Positions 42,976-50,870 of a stretch of 64,000 nt of DNA are shown in pieces. The stretch's first letter is position 1; the number at the start of each line of letters is the position of its first letter. Source of the DNA: Mycobacterium paraseoulense (GTDB lineage: Bacteria; Actinomycetota; Actinomycetes; Mycobacteriales; Mycobacteriaceae); contig NZ_AP022619.1 in NCBI RefSeq assembly GCF_010731655.1, forward strand, positions 4,526,001 through 4,590,000. Reading direction: 5' to 3'. A program made the position numbers and the translations under genes. The notes beneath the pieces are model-generated. The model was not told the DNA's origin. It ran no database searches and was given only the letters and a program-made list of their open reading frames with translations.

Positions 42976-43049
42976 TGGAGCCGATGACGGGAATCGAACC
43001 CGCGTATTCAGCTTGGGAAGCTGATGTTCTGCCATTGAACTACATCGGC
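42976..43049 (-). tRNA. tRNA-Gly, anticodon CCC as read
   Basis: 74 bases including an encoded CCA end. The 7-pair acceptor stem GCCGATG/CATCGGC, the D arm GTTCAATGGCAGAAC, the anticodon stem TCAGC/GCTGA with 7-base loop TTCCCAA, and the T arm CGGGTTCGATTCCCG are all complete. The anticodon is placed after U33. It marks the junction between the ini block and the Rv0320-dcd block. Confidence 0.93.
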
Positions 43050-43223
43050 GGTGTCGGCATCGAAGGTTAGCACCCGGCGGCGGATGGGTTCGGCGAGTAG
43101 TGCGGCCGGACACCAACTGCCCAGCGCCGGCCGGGCCGCGTCGTGGACGTGACGCCGGCCGAGGAATGGCCCCAACGGCAAATTCGCGAACCGATGTTTA
43201 TTCTTTCGTGATCATGTCGTAAT

Positions 43224-43889
43224 GTGCCTTGGGTGGGCCGGCACAGGTTAGCCAAGAAGCGGCGTAAATCGCCGCTGATCCTGGCAGGGGTGCTGGCCCC
43301 CGCGGCGGTGTTCTTCGCGGCGGCAGGAGATGTCTCCCCTTTCATGCCGCGCCACGACGCAGCACCCGTTATTGGAGACAATTCAGCATGCTGCTTAGAA
43401 ATCGTGGCGGCGAAGCCGGTTGGGATTGTGCTCGCGTCGGACGTGTCCCGCGGCGAAGGCACGGCTGAACCCCTCGCCGCATCGAGGTATCACACCAGGT
43501 CCCGGTTCCTGGCCGCCGGGCTCGCCCCGGAACAGGGCCTTCAGGTGAGGACGATCCTGGTCTCCCGCAGCATCAGCGCCAAGTTCCCGCAGATCCACGA
43601 AATCGGCGGCGTACGACCGGATCCGCTGCCCTGGCATCCGCTCGGTCTGGCGCTCGACGTGATGATCCCCAACCCGCAGAGCGCCGAAGGCATCGCCCTG
43701 GGCAACGAGATCGTCGCGTACGTGATGAAGAACGCGAAACGGTTCCGGATCCAGGACGCGATCTGGCGGGGCGTCTACTACACGCCGGGCGGAGCGCAAC
43801 CGAGCCGGCTCGGTCACTACGACCACGTCCACGTCACGACCACCGGGGGCGGATACCCCACCGGTCGGGAGATGTATCTCGCCGACTGA
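43224..43889 (+). CDS. Exported conserved protein, Rv0320-like
   Basis: 221 residues, one more than remembered for Rv0320. A basic N-terminus (GRHRLAKKRRKSPL) and one hydrophobic segment (about 17-37) give a membrane anchor or uncleaved signal. The exterior domain has RYHTRSRFLAAGLAPEQGLQVRTILVSR and a late LGHYDHVHVTT, with His/Asp spacing that recalls D-Ala-D-Ala carboxypeptidase/peptidase M15-like zinc sites (HPLGLALDV and HYDHVHV). That role is an inference. The start is a GTG at 43224. The IS110 element begins about 20 bases after the stop, separating it from dcd. Confidence 0.83.
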   Translation: MPWVGRHRLAKKRRKSPLILAGVLAPAAVFFAAAGDVSPFMPRHDAAPVIGDNSACCLEIVAAKPVGIVLASDVSRGEGTAEPLAASRYHTRSRFLAAGLAPEQGLQVRTILVSRSISAKFPQIHEIGGVRPDPLPWHPLGLALDVMIPNPQSAEGIALGNEIVAYVMKNAKRFRIQDAIWRGVYYTPGGAQPSRLGHYDHVHVTTTGGGYPTGREMYLAD

Positions 43890-43913
43890 CCGCGACGGCG
43901 GGCAGCGGATAGG

Positions 43914-44144
43914 CTCGTCTCAGTGTCAGGGTGAGGTTGCCGCTTGGTGCGGTGGTTGGATCCTGATCACCTGGTGTTTGGCTCGTAGGCTCGTTGCCGC
44001 TTTCGGGTTGGCGTTCATGCGTTTTGTCGGCATCAGGTGTGAAGGACCGGCCGGCGTGACTTGATAGGAGCGTGGCATCGCCCCCACTGAGATGTGTCCG
44101 CCGACCGGCCCAACCGTCACCTCACAGTGAAGGAGGCAACCACC
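43914..44144 (+). ncRNA. Candidate bridge-RNA region of IS110 element 1
   Basis: Non-coding left end before the transposase. It contains TAGGCTCGT (43986-43994), identical to the element's left junction (43910-43918), and ATAGGAG (44064-44070), identical to the reconstructed target next to dcd. Bridge RNAs of IS110 elements carry donor- and target-matching guides of this kind. The folding has not been tested. Confidence 0.4.
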
Positions 44145-45197
44145 ATGGTTGTTGTTGGAGCCGATGTCCACAAGCGCACGCATACGTTTGTCGCCGTGGA
44201 TCAGGTGGGCCGCAGAATCGGCGAGAAGGTCGTCGAGGCCACTACGGTAGGTCATCGCCAGGCGATCCGATGGGCTCGCACCCAGTTTGGTGTCGAGCTG
44301 GTGTGGGCGATTGAGGATTGCCGACATTTGTCGGCGCGATTAGAGCGCGATTTGTTGTCCGCCGATCAGAAGGTGGTACGAGTCCCGTCGAAGTTGATGG
44401 CCCAGACCCGGGCCTCGGCTCGTACGCGGGGCAAGTCTGATCCGATTGACGCGTTGGCTGTCGCGCGGGCGTACCTGCGTGAGCCCGATCTTCCGGTGGC
44501 TTCCCACGATGAAGTGTCGCGGGAGTTGAAGCTGCTGGTGGATCGGCGTGAAGACCTTGTGGGGCAACGCACTTCGACGATCAACCGGTTGTTGTGGAGA
44601 GTGCACGAATTAGATCCTGGCCAGGCGCCGAAACCGGCGTCGCTGGATCTGGCCAAGCACCGCAGGACGCTCGGTGATTGGTTGGCCGCCCAGCCCGGTC
44701 TGGTGGCCGAGTTGGCCCGCGAGGAGTTGGCCGACATTACCCGACTCACCGAGGCCATCAATGTTTTGGCGAAACGGATCGGCGAGCGTGTCCGCGCGAT
44801 CGCTCCGGCGTTGCTTGCCATGCCCGGCTGCGGCGAGCTCACCGCCGCCAAGATCATCGGCGAAACCGCCGGGGTCGCCCGCTTCAAAAGCGAGGCGGCG
44901 TTCGCCCGGCACACAGGCGTGGCGCCTATCCCGGTGTGGTCAGGCAACACCGTCGGCCGCGTCCGGATGACCCGCACCGGCAACCGCCAACTCAACGCCG
45001 CTCTGCACCGCATCGCGGTCACCCAGATCCGTCTCGACGGCCTCGGACAGGCCTACTACCGCAGCCGTCTGGCCGCCGGCGACTCCAGCACCGAGGCCCT
45101 GCGCTGCCTCAAACGCCGCCTCGCCAGAGTGGTCTTCCATCACCTCCACACCGACCACAACATCCGAACAAAGCCTTGCCAACCGGCAGCGGCTTGA
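44145..45197 (+). CDS. IS110-family transposase (DEDD RuvC-like recombinase), element 1
   Basis: 350 residues. The N-terminal DEDD catalytic domain has GADVHKRTH (first Asp), AIEDCRH (Glu) and KSDPIDALAVARA (last Asp pair). A helical linker leads to the C-terminal transposase_20 domain with MPGCGELTAAKIIGE and SGNTVGRVRMTRTGNR, whose serine is the second active residue. AGGAGG at 44131-44136 precedes the ATG, and a longer frame from 44094 is not needed. The gene looks intact. Base composition is slightly less GC-extreme than that of its neighbours. Confidence 0.92.
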   Translation: MVVVGADVHKRTHTFVAVDQVGRRIGEKVVEATTVGHRQAIRWARTQFGVELVWAIEDCRHLSARLERDLLSADQKVVRVPSKLMAQTRASARTRGKSDPIDALAVARAYLREPDLPVASHDEVSRELKLLVDRREDLVGQRTSTINRLLWRVHELDPGQAPKPASLDLAKHRRTLGDWLAAQPGLVAELAREELADITRLTEAINVLAKRIGERVRAIAPALLAMPGCGELTAAKIIGETAGVARFKSEAAFARHTGVAPIPVWSGNTVGRVRMTRTGNRQLNAALHRIAVTQIRLDGLGQAYYRSRLAAGDSSTEALRCLKRRLARVVFHHLHTDHNIRTKPCQPAAA

Positions 45198-45211
45198 CAT
45201 AGGAGAAACGC

Positions 45212-45784
45212 GTGCTGCTCTCCGATCGTGACCTCAGGGCCGAAATCACCGCCGGCCGCCTGGGCATCGACCCCTACGACGACGCCCTGGTCCAGCCGTC
45301 CAGCATCGACGTCCGCCTCGACTGCATGTTCCGGGTGTTCAACAACACCCGCTACACCCACATCGACCCGGCCAAGCAACAGGACGAGCTCACGACGCTG
45401 GTCGAACCCGTCGATGGGGAGCCCTTCGTCCTGCACCCGGGGGAGTTCGTGCTCGGCTCCACGCTGGAGCTGTTCACCCTGCCCGAGGACCTCGCGGGCC
45501 GGCTGGAGGGCAAGTCGTCGCTGGGCCGGCTGGGGCTGCTGACGCACTCGACCGCCGGGTTCATCGATCCCGGCTTCAGCGGTCACATCACGCTGGAGCT
45601 GTCCAACGTCGCCAACCTGCCGATCACGCTGTGGCCCGGCATGAAGATCGGCCAGCTGTGCATCCTGCGGTTGACCAGCCCGGCCGAACATCCTTACGGC
45701 AGTTCGCAAGTAGGTTCGAAGTACCAGGGCCAGCGCGGACCCACGCCGTCGCGCTCCTATCAGAACTTCATAAGGACTACATAG
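45212..45784 (+). CDS. dcd: dCTP deaminase
   Basis: 190 residues. It converts dCTP to dUTP (in mycobacteria and some archaea on to dUMP), supplying dTMP synthesis. Family motifs are [51 protein letters not shown] (partly shown; catalytic Glu, Ser and Arg region) and the C-terminal [15 protein letters not shown] lid. It starts at a GTG with AGGAGA 7-12 bases upstream. The IS110 element ends within this leader, so the native promoter and any link with the Rv0320-like gene are interrupted. Expression must come from the element or a new junction promoter. Confidence 0.94.
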   Translation: MLLSDRDLRAEITAGRLGIDPYDDALVQPSSIDVRLDCMFRVFNNTRYTHIDPAKQQDELTTLVEPVDGEPFVLHPGEFVLGSTLELFTLPEDLAGRLEGKSSLGRLGLLTHSTAGFIDPGFSGHITLELSNVANLPITLWPGMKIGQLCILRLTSPAEHPYGSSQVGSKYQGQRGPTPSRSYQNFIRTT

Positions 45785-45895
45785 GTTCCGCGGGGCTCTC
45801 CCGCCCCCGTTCTGCGCGATACTTAGTTAGTTAGCCATGGTTTTTTCCTCCGCCTGACCATGGTTCACCGCGCAATACCTTTGGAGGGGTTTGTC

Positions 45896-47899
45896 TTGGA
45901 AATCGTGCTCGGGGTGTCGATGGCACCGGCGTCGATCCAAATGGTGGTCCTCGAAGGCGAATACGCCGACGGTGCCACCGTCGAAGAGGAAGTCTTCGAC
46001 GTCGCCGCCGCCGACGCAGCGCCCACCGCGAGCGCACCCGACCAGGTGCTCGCCGCCATCCTGGGCACCCGCGAGGGCGCGGCCGAGGCCGGACTCGAGG
46101 TGTCGTCCATCGGCGTGACGTGGACCAACCAATTCGAGGCGGCGGCGTTGCGCGACGCACTGGCCGCCCACCGGGTCGAGAACGTGATGCTGGTGTCGGC
46201 CTTCCTCGCTGCGACCGCACTGGCCCAAAACGTCGGTGGCGCAATGGGTTACGAGCGAACCGCGGTGATGTTCGTGGAGCCCGGCACCGCGACGCTGGCG
46301 GTGGTCGAGACCTCCGACGGGTCCATTCCCGACGTCTACAAGCAACCGATCTACGCCGAGTCGTACGACCAGGCCGCCGCGCAGCTCGGCGGCATGATCG
46401 CCGGGCTGCAGAAGCTGGAAGCGGCGCCGGACGGCGTGCTGGTGGTCGGGTCGGGCGTCGACGTCGCCCCGCTGAAGCCGGCGCTGCAGACGGCGACCTC
46501 GCTGGCGGTGAGCGTGCCGGAGGAGCCGGAGACGGCGCTGGCCCGCGGCGCGGCCCTGGCTTCGGCCAATGCGCCGTTGTTCGCCTCGTCGACCGCCGCG
46601 CTGGCCTACGCCCAGGACCCGGGCACCGGTGCCGTCGACCAGCACTCGCTGCCCGAATACCTTTACGTGCCGTTCGGGCCGGAGGCGGGTGCCGACGAGC
46701 TCGCGTACAGCGCGGTGCCCGACGAGGACGCCGACTCGCCCACGGTCGTCATCGAAAAGCTGTTCATGCCGGAGGAAAGCCAGGAGCGGCGCAGGCCCGC
46801 CCTGCTGATCGGGAGCGGGCTGGCGGTCGCCGGCATCAGCGCGGTGCTGGCGCTCGAGATCGCGCTGGCGATCGGCATCCGCACGACCGGCACGGTCGCC
46901 TTGCAGCCCACCCCGGGCCAACACCTGATCGTCCCGACGCAGGAGCCGCCGGCGCCCGTCGAGGCGTCGGCCCCGGCGGCGAAGCTCAACCTGCCGGAAC
47001 CGGTGGCGGCGCCCAAGCCGATGACTCCGCAGTTCGCCGCGCCGCTGCCCGCGGCCCGCCCGCCCGTGGCGCCTCCCATCCCCGCGGCCCCGGTCCCGGC
47101 GGCTCCGGTGGTGCCGGTTCCGGTCGTGGTCCCGCCGATCGCGCCGGTGATTCTGCCGCCGGTCCGCGTCCCCGTTCCTAACCCGATCGTGAGTCCGCCG
47201 GTCATCCAGGCCCCGCCGCGCGTGTCCCCCCCACAGCCGCTGCCGCCCCAACCGCCGGTCCACGTCCCGCAGCCGCCGCAGGCCGGCGGCACGGTGCCGC
47301 AGTCACCGCCCCACCAGACGCCTCCCGGGGGTACCGGCGCCTCCGCCGGAGGACATGTCCCGCCGCCCGGTTCGGGTGCGGGCGGCGCGACTGGCGGGCA
47401 TGTCCCGCCGCCCGGTTCGGGCACGGGCGGCTCCAGCGGCGGGCACGAGCCGGCGCCCGGCTCGGGTCCCGGCGGCCTCGGCGGGGGGCATGTGTCACCT
47501 CCAGGCTCGGGCACGGGCGGCCTCGGCGGCGGCCACGTGTCGACGCCGGGTTCGCCCCCGGGCTCGGGTCCCGGTGGCCTGGGTGGCGGCCATGTGTCGC
47601 CCCCGGGTGAGGGGCCGGGCGGATTGGGCGGCGGGCACCTCCCGTCTCCCGGTTCGGGCGGCGGCGCGCCCACCGGTCCCGGTGGCCTGTTCGGCGGAGG
47701 CGGCCACGGCAGCGGTGGTGGCTTCGGCGCTCCGGGTGCCGGCGGCGGCCTCGGCGGCTTTGGTGGCGGCCACAGCGGCGGCGGCCTCGGCGGCTTCGGT
47801 GGTGGGCACAGCGGCGGCCTGGGCGGTGGCGGTGGATTCGGCGGTGGCGGTGGCGGCTTCGGTGGTGGCCACGGCGGCGGTGGCGGCGGGCACAGGTAA
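45896..47899 (+). CDS. DUF7159-type membrane protein with Pro- and Gly-rich repeat tail, copy 2
   Basis: 667 residues, the longest of the four copies. A TTG start at 45896, 6 bases after GGAGGGG, gives the family opening LEIVLGVSMAP. Residues 1-240 are the actin-like domain (VMFVEPGTATLAVVE, then PEEPETALARGAALASANAPLF). A membrane helix follows at about 302-326. The tail is Pro/Val/Ala-rich to about 470, then a block of GGHVPPPGSG-type repeats, and ends in a Gly-rich section with GGFGGGHSGGG and a final HR. It is the first gene of an array inserted between dcd and udgA. The function is unknown; the tail would lie outside the membrane. Confidence 0.82.
   Translation: MEIVLGVSMAPASIQMVVLEGEYADGATVEEEVFDVAAADAAPTASAPDQVLAAILGTREGAAEAGLEVSSIGVTWTNQFEAAALRDALAAHRVENVMLVSAFLAATALAQNVGGAMGYERTAVMFVEPGTATLAVVETSDGSIPDVYKQPIYAESYDQAAAQLGGMIAGLQKLEAAPDGVLVVGSGVDVAPLKPALQTATSLAVSVPEEPETALARGAALASANAPLFASSTAALAYAQDPGTGAVDQHSLPEYLYVPFGPEAGADELAYSAVPDEDADSPTVVIEKLFMPEESQERRRPALLIGSGLAVAGISAVLALEIALAIGIRTTGTVALQPTPGQHLIVPTQEPPAPVEASAPAAKLNLPEPVAAPKPMTPQFAAPLPAARPPVAPPIPAAPVPAAPVVPVPVVVPPIAPVILPPVRVPVPNPIVSPPVIQAPPRVSPPQPLPPQPPVHVPQPPQAGGTVPQSPPHQTPPGGTGASAGGHVPPPGSGAGGATGGHVPPPGSGTGGSSGGHEPAPGSGPGGLGGGHVSPPGSGTGGLGGGHVSTPGSPPGSGPGGLGGGHVSPPGEGPGGLGGGHLPSPGSGGGAPTGPGGLFGGGGHGSGGGFGAPGAGGGLGGFGGGHSGGGLGGFGGGHSGGLGGGGGFGGGGGGFGGGHGGGGGGHR
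47355..47665 (+). repeat. Tandem repeat coding GGHVPPPGSG-type units
   Basis: About eight imperfect units of 30-54 bases in the tail of the DUF7159 gene, coding variants of GGGHVSPPGSGPGGLG. It is followed by GGFGGG codon repeats to 47890. Confidence 0.75.
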
Positions 47900-48081
47900 G
47901 CCCCCGATATACGAACGTCACTCGGCCGGCGGCGACTGCCGGAGGCGCTCAACTTCGCGCGCTAGGGTGGCGAATTGGGTTGGGGCGCGGCCGGGGTCGC
48001 CGCGAAGTCTGCGTCACTGTACGAAGTGGCGAACGCCCATGCGCATGGCGCAGCAATCGATTCGGACGACTTGGAGGAGCA

Positions 48082-49212
48082 GTGGACGTCGTACTGGGCG
48101 TGTCCCTGGCGCCTGAGACGGTCCGCATGGTGCTGGTCGAGGGCGAAGCCGCCGGCGGGGTGACCGTCGATCAGAACGACTTTCGCCTCACCGATCAGGC
48201 GACGGCGGTCGACGCGGCCGACCGCGTCGTCTCCGCGATTCTCGGCACCCGGGAGAGCGCGGTCCAGGGCGGCTATCGGCTGACGTCAAGCGGAGTGACC
48301 TGGACCGACCCCGCCGAGGCGGCCGCGCTGCGGCAGGCTCTGGCGGAACGCAAGATCGAGAACGTCGTGCTGGTGTCGGCGGTCATGGCCGCCGCGGCGC
48401 TGGCGCAGGCGGCGGGCAGCGCGACCAATTGCGCGCGCACCGCACTGCTGTTAGTCGAACCCACCACCGCGACGCTGGCCGTCGTCGACACCGCGGACGG
48501 GGCGGTCGCCGACGTACGCCGGCATCCCCTGCCCAACAGCGACGAAGCGGCGCTGGCGACGCTGGCCGCGATGACCGCGGACGCCGAATCGATGCGGGCG
48601 CGCCCGGACGGGCTGTTCCTGGTGGGTTCGGACGTCGACATCCCCTTCCTCAAGCCGGCGCTCGAGGCGGCGACCTCGCTGTCGGTCACCACGCCCGAGG
48701 AGCCCGAGATGGCCCTGGCGCGGGGCGCCTCACTCGCGGCGGCCAACGCGCGGCTGGGGGCGCCGTCGACGATCGCGATGCCCTACGCCGGGGACCCCTT
48801 GGCGGACGGGCGTGAGCTCGCCTACAGCGCCGAAGCGGACAGCGGGAAGGCCCGGGCGACCGGCGCCGACCGCGCGGCCGCCGCCCACTCGGACGGGCGA
48901 GGCAGCCGCAAAGCGGTGCTGGCCGTCGTCGCCGCCACCCTGATGTTCGTCGTCGGCGTCGTCGCACTGGCCGTGGCGCTGGCCCTCGACATCCGGCCCC
49001 ACGCGCACCAGCGCCCCGATATCACCCAGAACGTGGTCGCCCCGGGCAACCAGGCGCCCCCGCCGCCATCGGTGGTCCCGCCGCCCCCGGCCTCCGTCCC
49101 GCCGGCGCCGGCGCCGGCATCCCCCCAACCGGGGCCCGCCCCCTCCCACGGCGATCAATGGGACGACTGGCTGCATCGGCACCTGGGGGAACACGGCATC
49201 CCGATGCCCTAG
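48082..49212 (+). CDS. DUF7159-type membrane protein with short tail, copy 3
   Basis: 376 residues, the shortest copy. The GTG at 48082 follows GGAGG by 4 bases and gives VDVVLGVSLAP. The actin-like domain (about 1-240) has ALLLVEPTTATLAVVD and PEEPEMALARGASLAAANA. A membrane helix at about 272-300 is followed by only 75 residues: a Pro-rich stretch and a charged end (WDDWLHRHLGEHGIPMP). It sits 182 bases after copy 2. A short GAGGCC/GGCCTC hairpin follows its stop, just before IS110 element 2. Confidence 0.82.
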   Translation: MDVVLGVSLAPETVRMVLVEGEAAGGVTVDQNDFRLTDQATAVDAADRVVSAILGTRESAVQGGYRLTSSGVTWTDPAEAAALRQALAERKIENVVLVSAVMAAAALAQAAGSATNCARTALLLVEPTTATLAVVDTADGAVADVRRHPLPNSDEAALATLAAMTADAESMRARPDGLFLVGSDVDIPFLKPALEAATSLSVTTPEEPEMALARGASLAAANARLGAPSTIAMPYAGDPLADGRELAYSAEADSGKARATGADRAAAAHSDGRGSRKAVLAVVAATLMFVVGVVALAVALALDIRPHAHQRPDITQNVVAPGNQAPPPPSVVPPPPASVPPAPAPASPQPGPAPSHGDQWDDWLHRHLGEHGIPMP

Positions 49213-49231
49213 ACGGTATGGAGGCTGACCT

Positions 49232-49246
49232 GAGGCCGAAGGCCTC
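49232..49246 (+). terminator. Small hairpin after the third DUF7159 gene
   Basis: GAGGCC (49232-49237) and GGCCTC (49241-49246) around GAA, 20 bases after the stop, with no T run. It could be a weak terminator or a structure in the left end of IS110 element 2. Confidence 0.35.
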
Positions 49247-49328
49247 GGGCTGCAATCGGACGTGGGTTGCCGATCGCGGGTGAACACTCGCTTCGGTAGA
49301 GCCACAGTTGCAGATCAGGAGGCCTCCG

Positions 49329-50411
49329 GTGAGTTTCAACGGTACGAGTGTCGGGTTGGATGTGCACGCACTTTCGGTGGTTGCACATGCTGTCGACGAG
49401 AAAACGGGTCAAGTCGAGCGGGCACGGTTGTGTCCAGATCACGGCGAGATTCTTGGGTGGCTGCGCCAGTTGCGTGGTCCGGTACGCGTGGCCTATGAAG
49501 CCGGCCCCACTGGGTTTGGGTTGGCTCGGGCACTGGCCGAGGCCCAGATCGAATGCACGGTCGCAGCGCCGTCAAAATTGATCCGCCCGTCTGGGGATCG
49601 GGTCAAGACCGATGCCCGCGATGCCGCGCATCTGACCCGGTTGCTGCGGCTGGGCGAGGTCAGCGCGGTCACCGTCCCAGAACGGGAGGTCGAAGCTGCC
49701 CGCGATCTGGTCCGTGCTCGTGAAGATGCCCGCGCTGATTTGATGCGGGTGCGTCATCGGCTTTCCAAACTGCTGCTGCGCCAGGGCCGGGTCTACTCGG
49801 GCGGACATGCCTGGAACGGCGTGCACGAGATTTGGTTGCGGCGGCAATGTTTCGACGACCCGCATACCGCGGCGGCCTTTGATCACCACTTCGATGCCGT
49901 TCTGAGCGCGACCGCGGCTCGAGACCGCCTCGACGAGCAGATCCTCGAGGTCGCGGCGTTGCCTCGGTATGCCGACATGGTGAACCGGCTGGGGTGTCTG
50001 CGCGGGATCTCGGCGTTAACCGGGCTGGCCTTAGCGGTTGAGATCGGTGACTGGGACCGCTTCACCGGCTCCTCGATCGGCGCCTACGTGGGCTTGGTCC
50101 CCAGCGAGTACTCCTCGGGAACCTCACGGGTGCAGGGATCGATCACCAAGGCCGGCAATGCCCACGTACGCAGACTGTTGATCGAGGCGGCCTGGCACCA
50201 CCGCGCGGCCTACCGCAATCCTGGCCCCACAATGCGGGCCCGTTGGGCCAAGGTCACTCCTGCCCTCAAGGCACGCGGGCATGCCGGCAATCGCCGTCTG
50301 CATCAGCAGTGGTGCCGTTTCAACGAGCGCAAGAAGCCCCACGTGGTGGCCAACGTCGCCATCGCGCGTGAGTTAGCCGGCTGGTGCTGGTCGCTAGCGA
50401 CGTTGGGCTAG
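49329..50411 (+). CDS. IS110-family transposase, element 2
   Basis: 360 residues, only distantly related to the element 1 enzyme. The DEDD domain shows VGLDVHALSVVAHAVD, AYEAGPTGFGLARAL and KTDARDAAHLTRLLRLGE. The C-terminal domain has LGCLRGISALTGLALAVEIGDW and GTSRVQGSITKAGNAHVRRLL. The GTG start at 49329 lies 6 bases after AGGAGG. The short left and long right flanks differ from element 1 and are more like the IS1111 group, whose guide RNA is at the right end. It appears intact. Confidence 0.9.
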   Translation: MSFNGTSVGLDVHALSVVAHAVDEKTGQVERARLCPDHGEILGWLRQLRGPVRVAYEAGPTGFGLARALAEAQIECTVAAPSKLIRPSGDRVKTDARDAAHLTRLLRLGEVSAVTVPEREVEAARDLVRAREDARADLMRVRHRLSKLLLRQGRVYSGGHAWNGVHEIWLRRQCFDDPHTAAAFDHHFDAVLSATAARDRLDEQILEVAALPRYADMVNRLGCLRGISALTGLALAVEIGDWDRFTGSSIGAYVGLVPSEYSSGTSRVQGSITKAGNAHVRRLLIEAAWHHRAAYRNPGPTMRARWAKVTPALKARGHAGNRRLHQQWCRFNERKKPHVVANVAIARELAGWCWSLATLG

Positions 50412-50870
50412 AACCTCACCCGATGACTTGATCGGTATCGGCTTGGGTCACGGCGAGGTAAGCGAACCGACCTGCGTTACGGCTATGAGCAACAACGAGA
50501 CTCAGAAACTCTCGGTGTGACGCCCGCCCCTAGAGAGCAGCCACCGTTCGCGCCGAACCATCGTCTTGCGGTACCCAACCCGCGCATATCAGTCTGACAC
50601 CACCGTCGTTGACCAACGACCGCCGCAGACGCAGCTGACACCGATCAACGAAAGCCGCCCCGGCGCCAAACCGGGGCGGCTTTCACCTGCCTATTGACAA
50701 ACCGTGCCTACATATCAGCCGCACACGGCCCCAACCGAAGGCCGGGCGCGCGCGTAAAATCGGATCACTAGGGGAACATAGGGTGGGGACTCAGTGACCT
50801 CTGGCGTTTTCGCGGGGTGCGGCGGCCACGTCCTCATCATCAGGGCTAGCAATCGAACCTTGGAGGAACA
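50412..50870 (+). other. Non-coding stretch between IS110 element 2 and DUF7159 copy 4
   Basis: 459 bases. The left part probably belongs to the element's right end and could encode its guide RNA. A strong hairpin lies at 50650-50684. The rest is the leader of DUF7159 copy 4, including GGAGGAA at 50862-50868. No protein-coding frame is convincing. Confidence 0.45.
50650..50684. terminator. Strong hairpin terminator downstream of IS110 element 2
   Basis: Perfect 14-base-pair stem (50650-50663 with 50671-50684) around a 7-base loop, starting GAAAG and ending CTTTC, so it could act in either direction. Confidence 0.75.

Larger units (their letters stand above)
43909..45203 (+). mobile_element. 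IS110-family insertion sequence, element 1
   Basis: Boundaries are inferred from a shared ATAGG at 43909-43913 and 45199-45203. Removing one copy and the intervening DNA joins the Rv0320-like gene to dcd and keeps an AGGAGA site 6 bases before the dcd GTG. There are no terminal inverted repeats, as expected for IS110. The element has a roughly 230-base non-coding left end and a transposase that stops within a few bases of the right end, the layout of the IS110 group proper. Confidence 0.75.
49247..50690 (+). mobile_element. IS110-family insertion sequence, element 2 (approximate limits)
   Basis: The transposase gene is flanked by non-coding DNA with no clear inverted repeats. The left limit is set after the hairpin that follows the third DUF7159 gene; the right limit is set after the strong hairpin at 50650-50684. 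Exact ends were not found. It interrupts the DUF7159 array between copies 3 and 4. Confidence 0.6.

Noticed and set aside
45785..45895. TTAGTTAGTTAG run and duplicated CCATGGTT before DUF7159 copy 2, considered as an attachment site or operator
   Set aside because: Too short and unsupported by any neighbouring recombinase or second copy elsewhere in the window.
42976..49246. A genomic island integrated at the tRNA-Gly
   Set aside because: No integrase and no repeated tRNA 3' end were seen downstream; the region is ordinary mycobacterial genes plus two IS110 elements.
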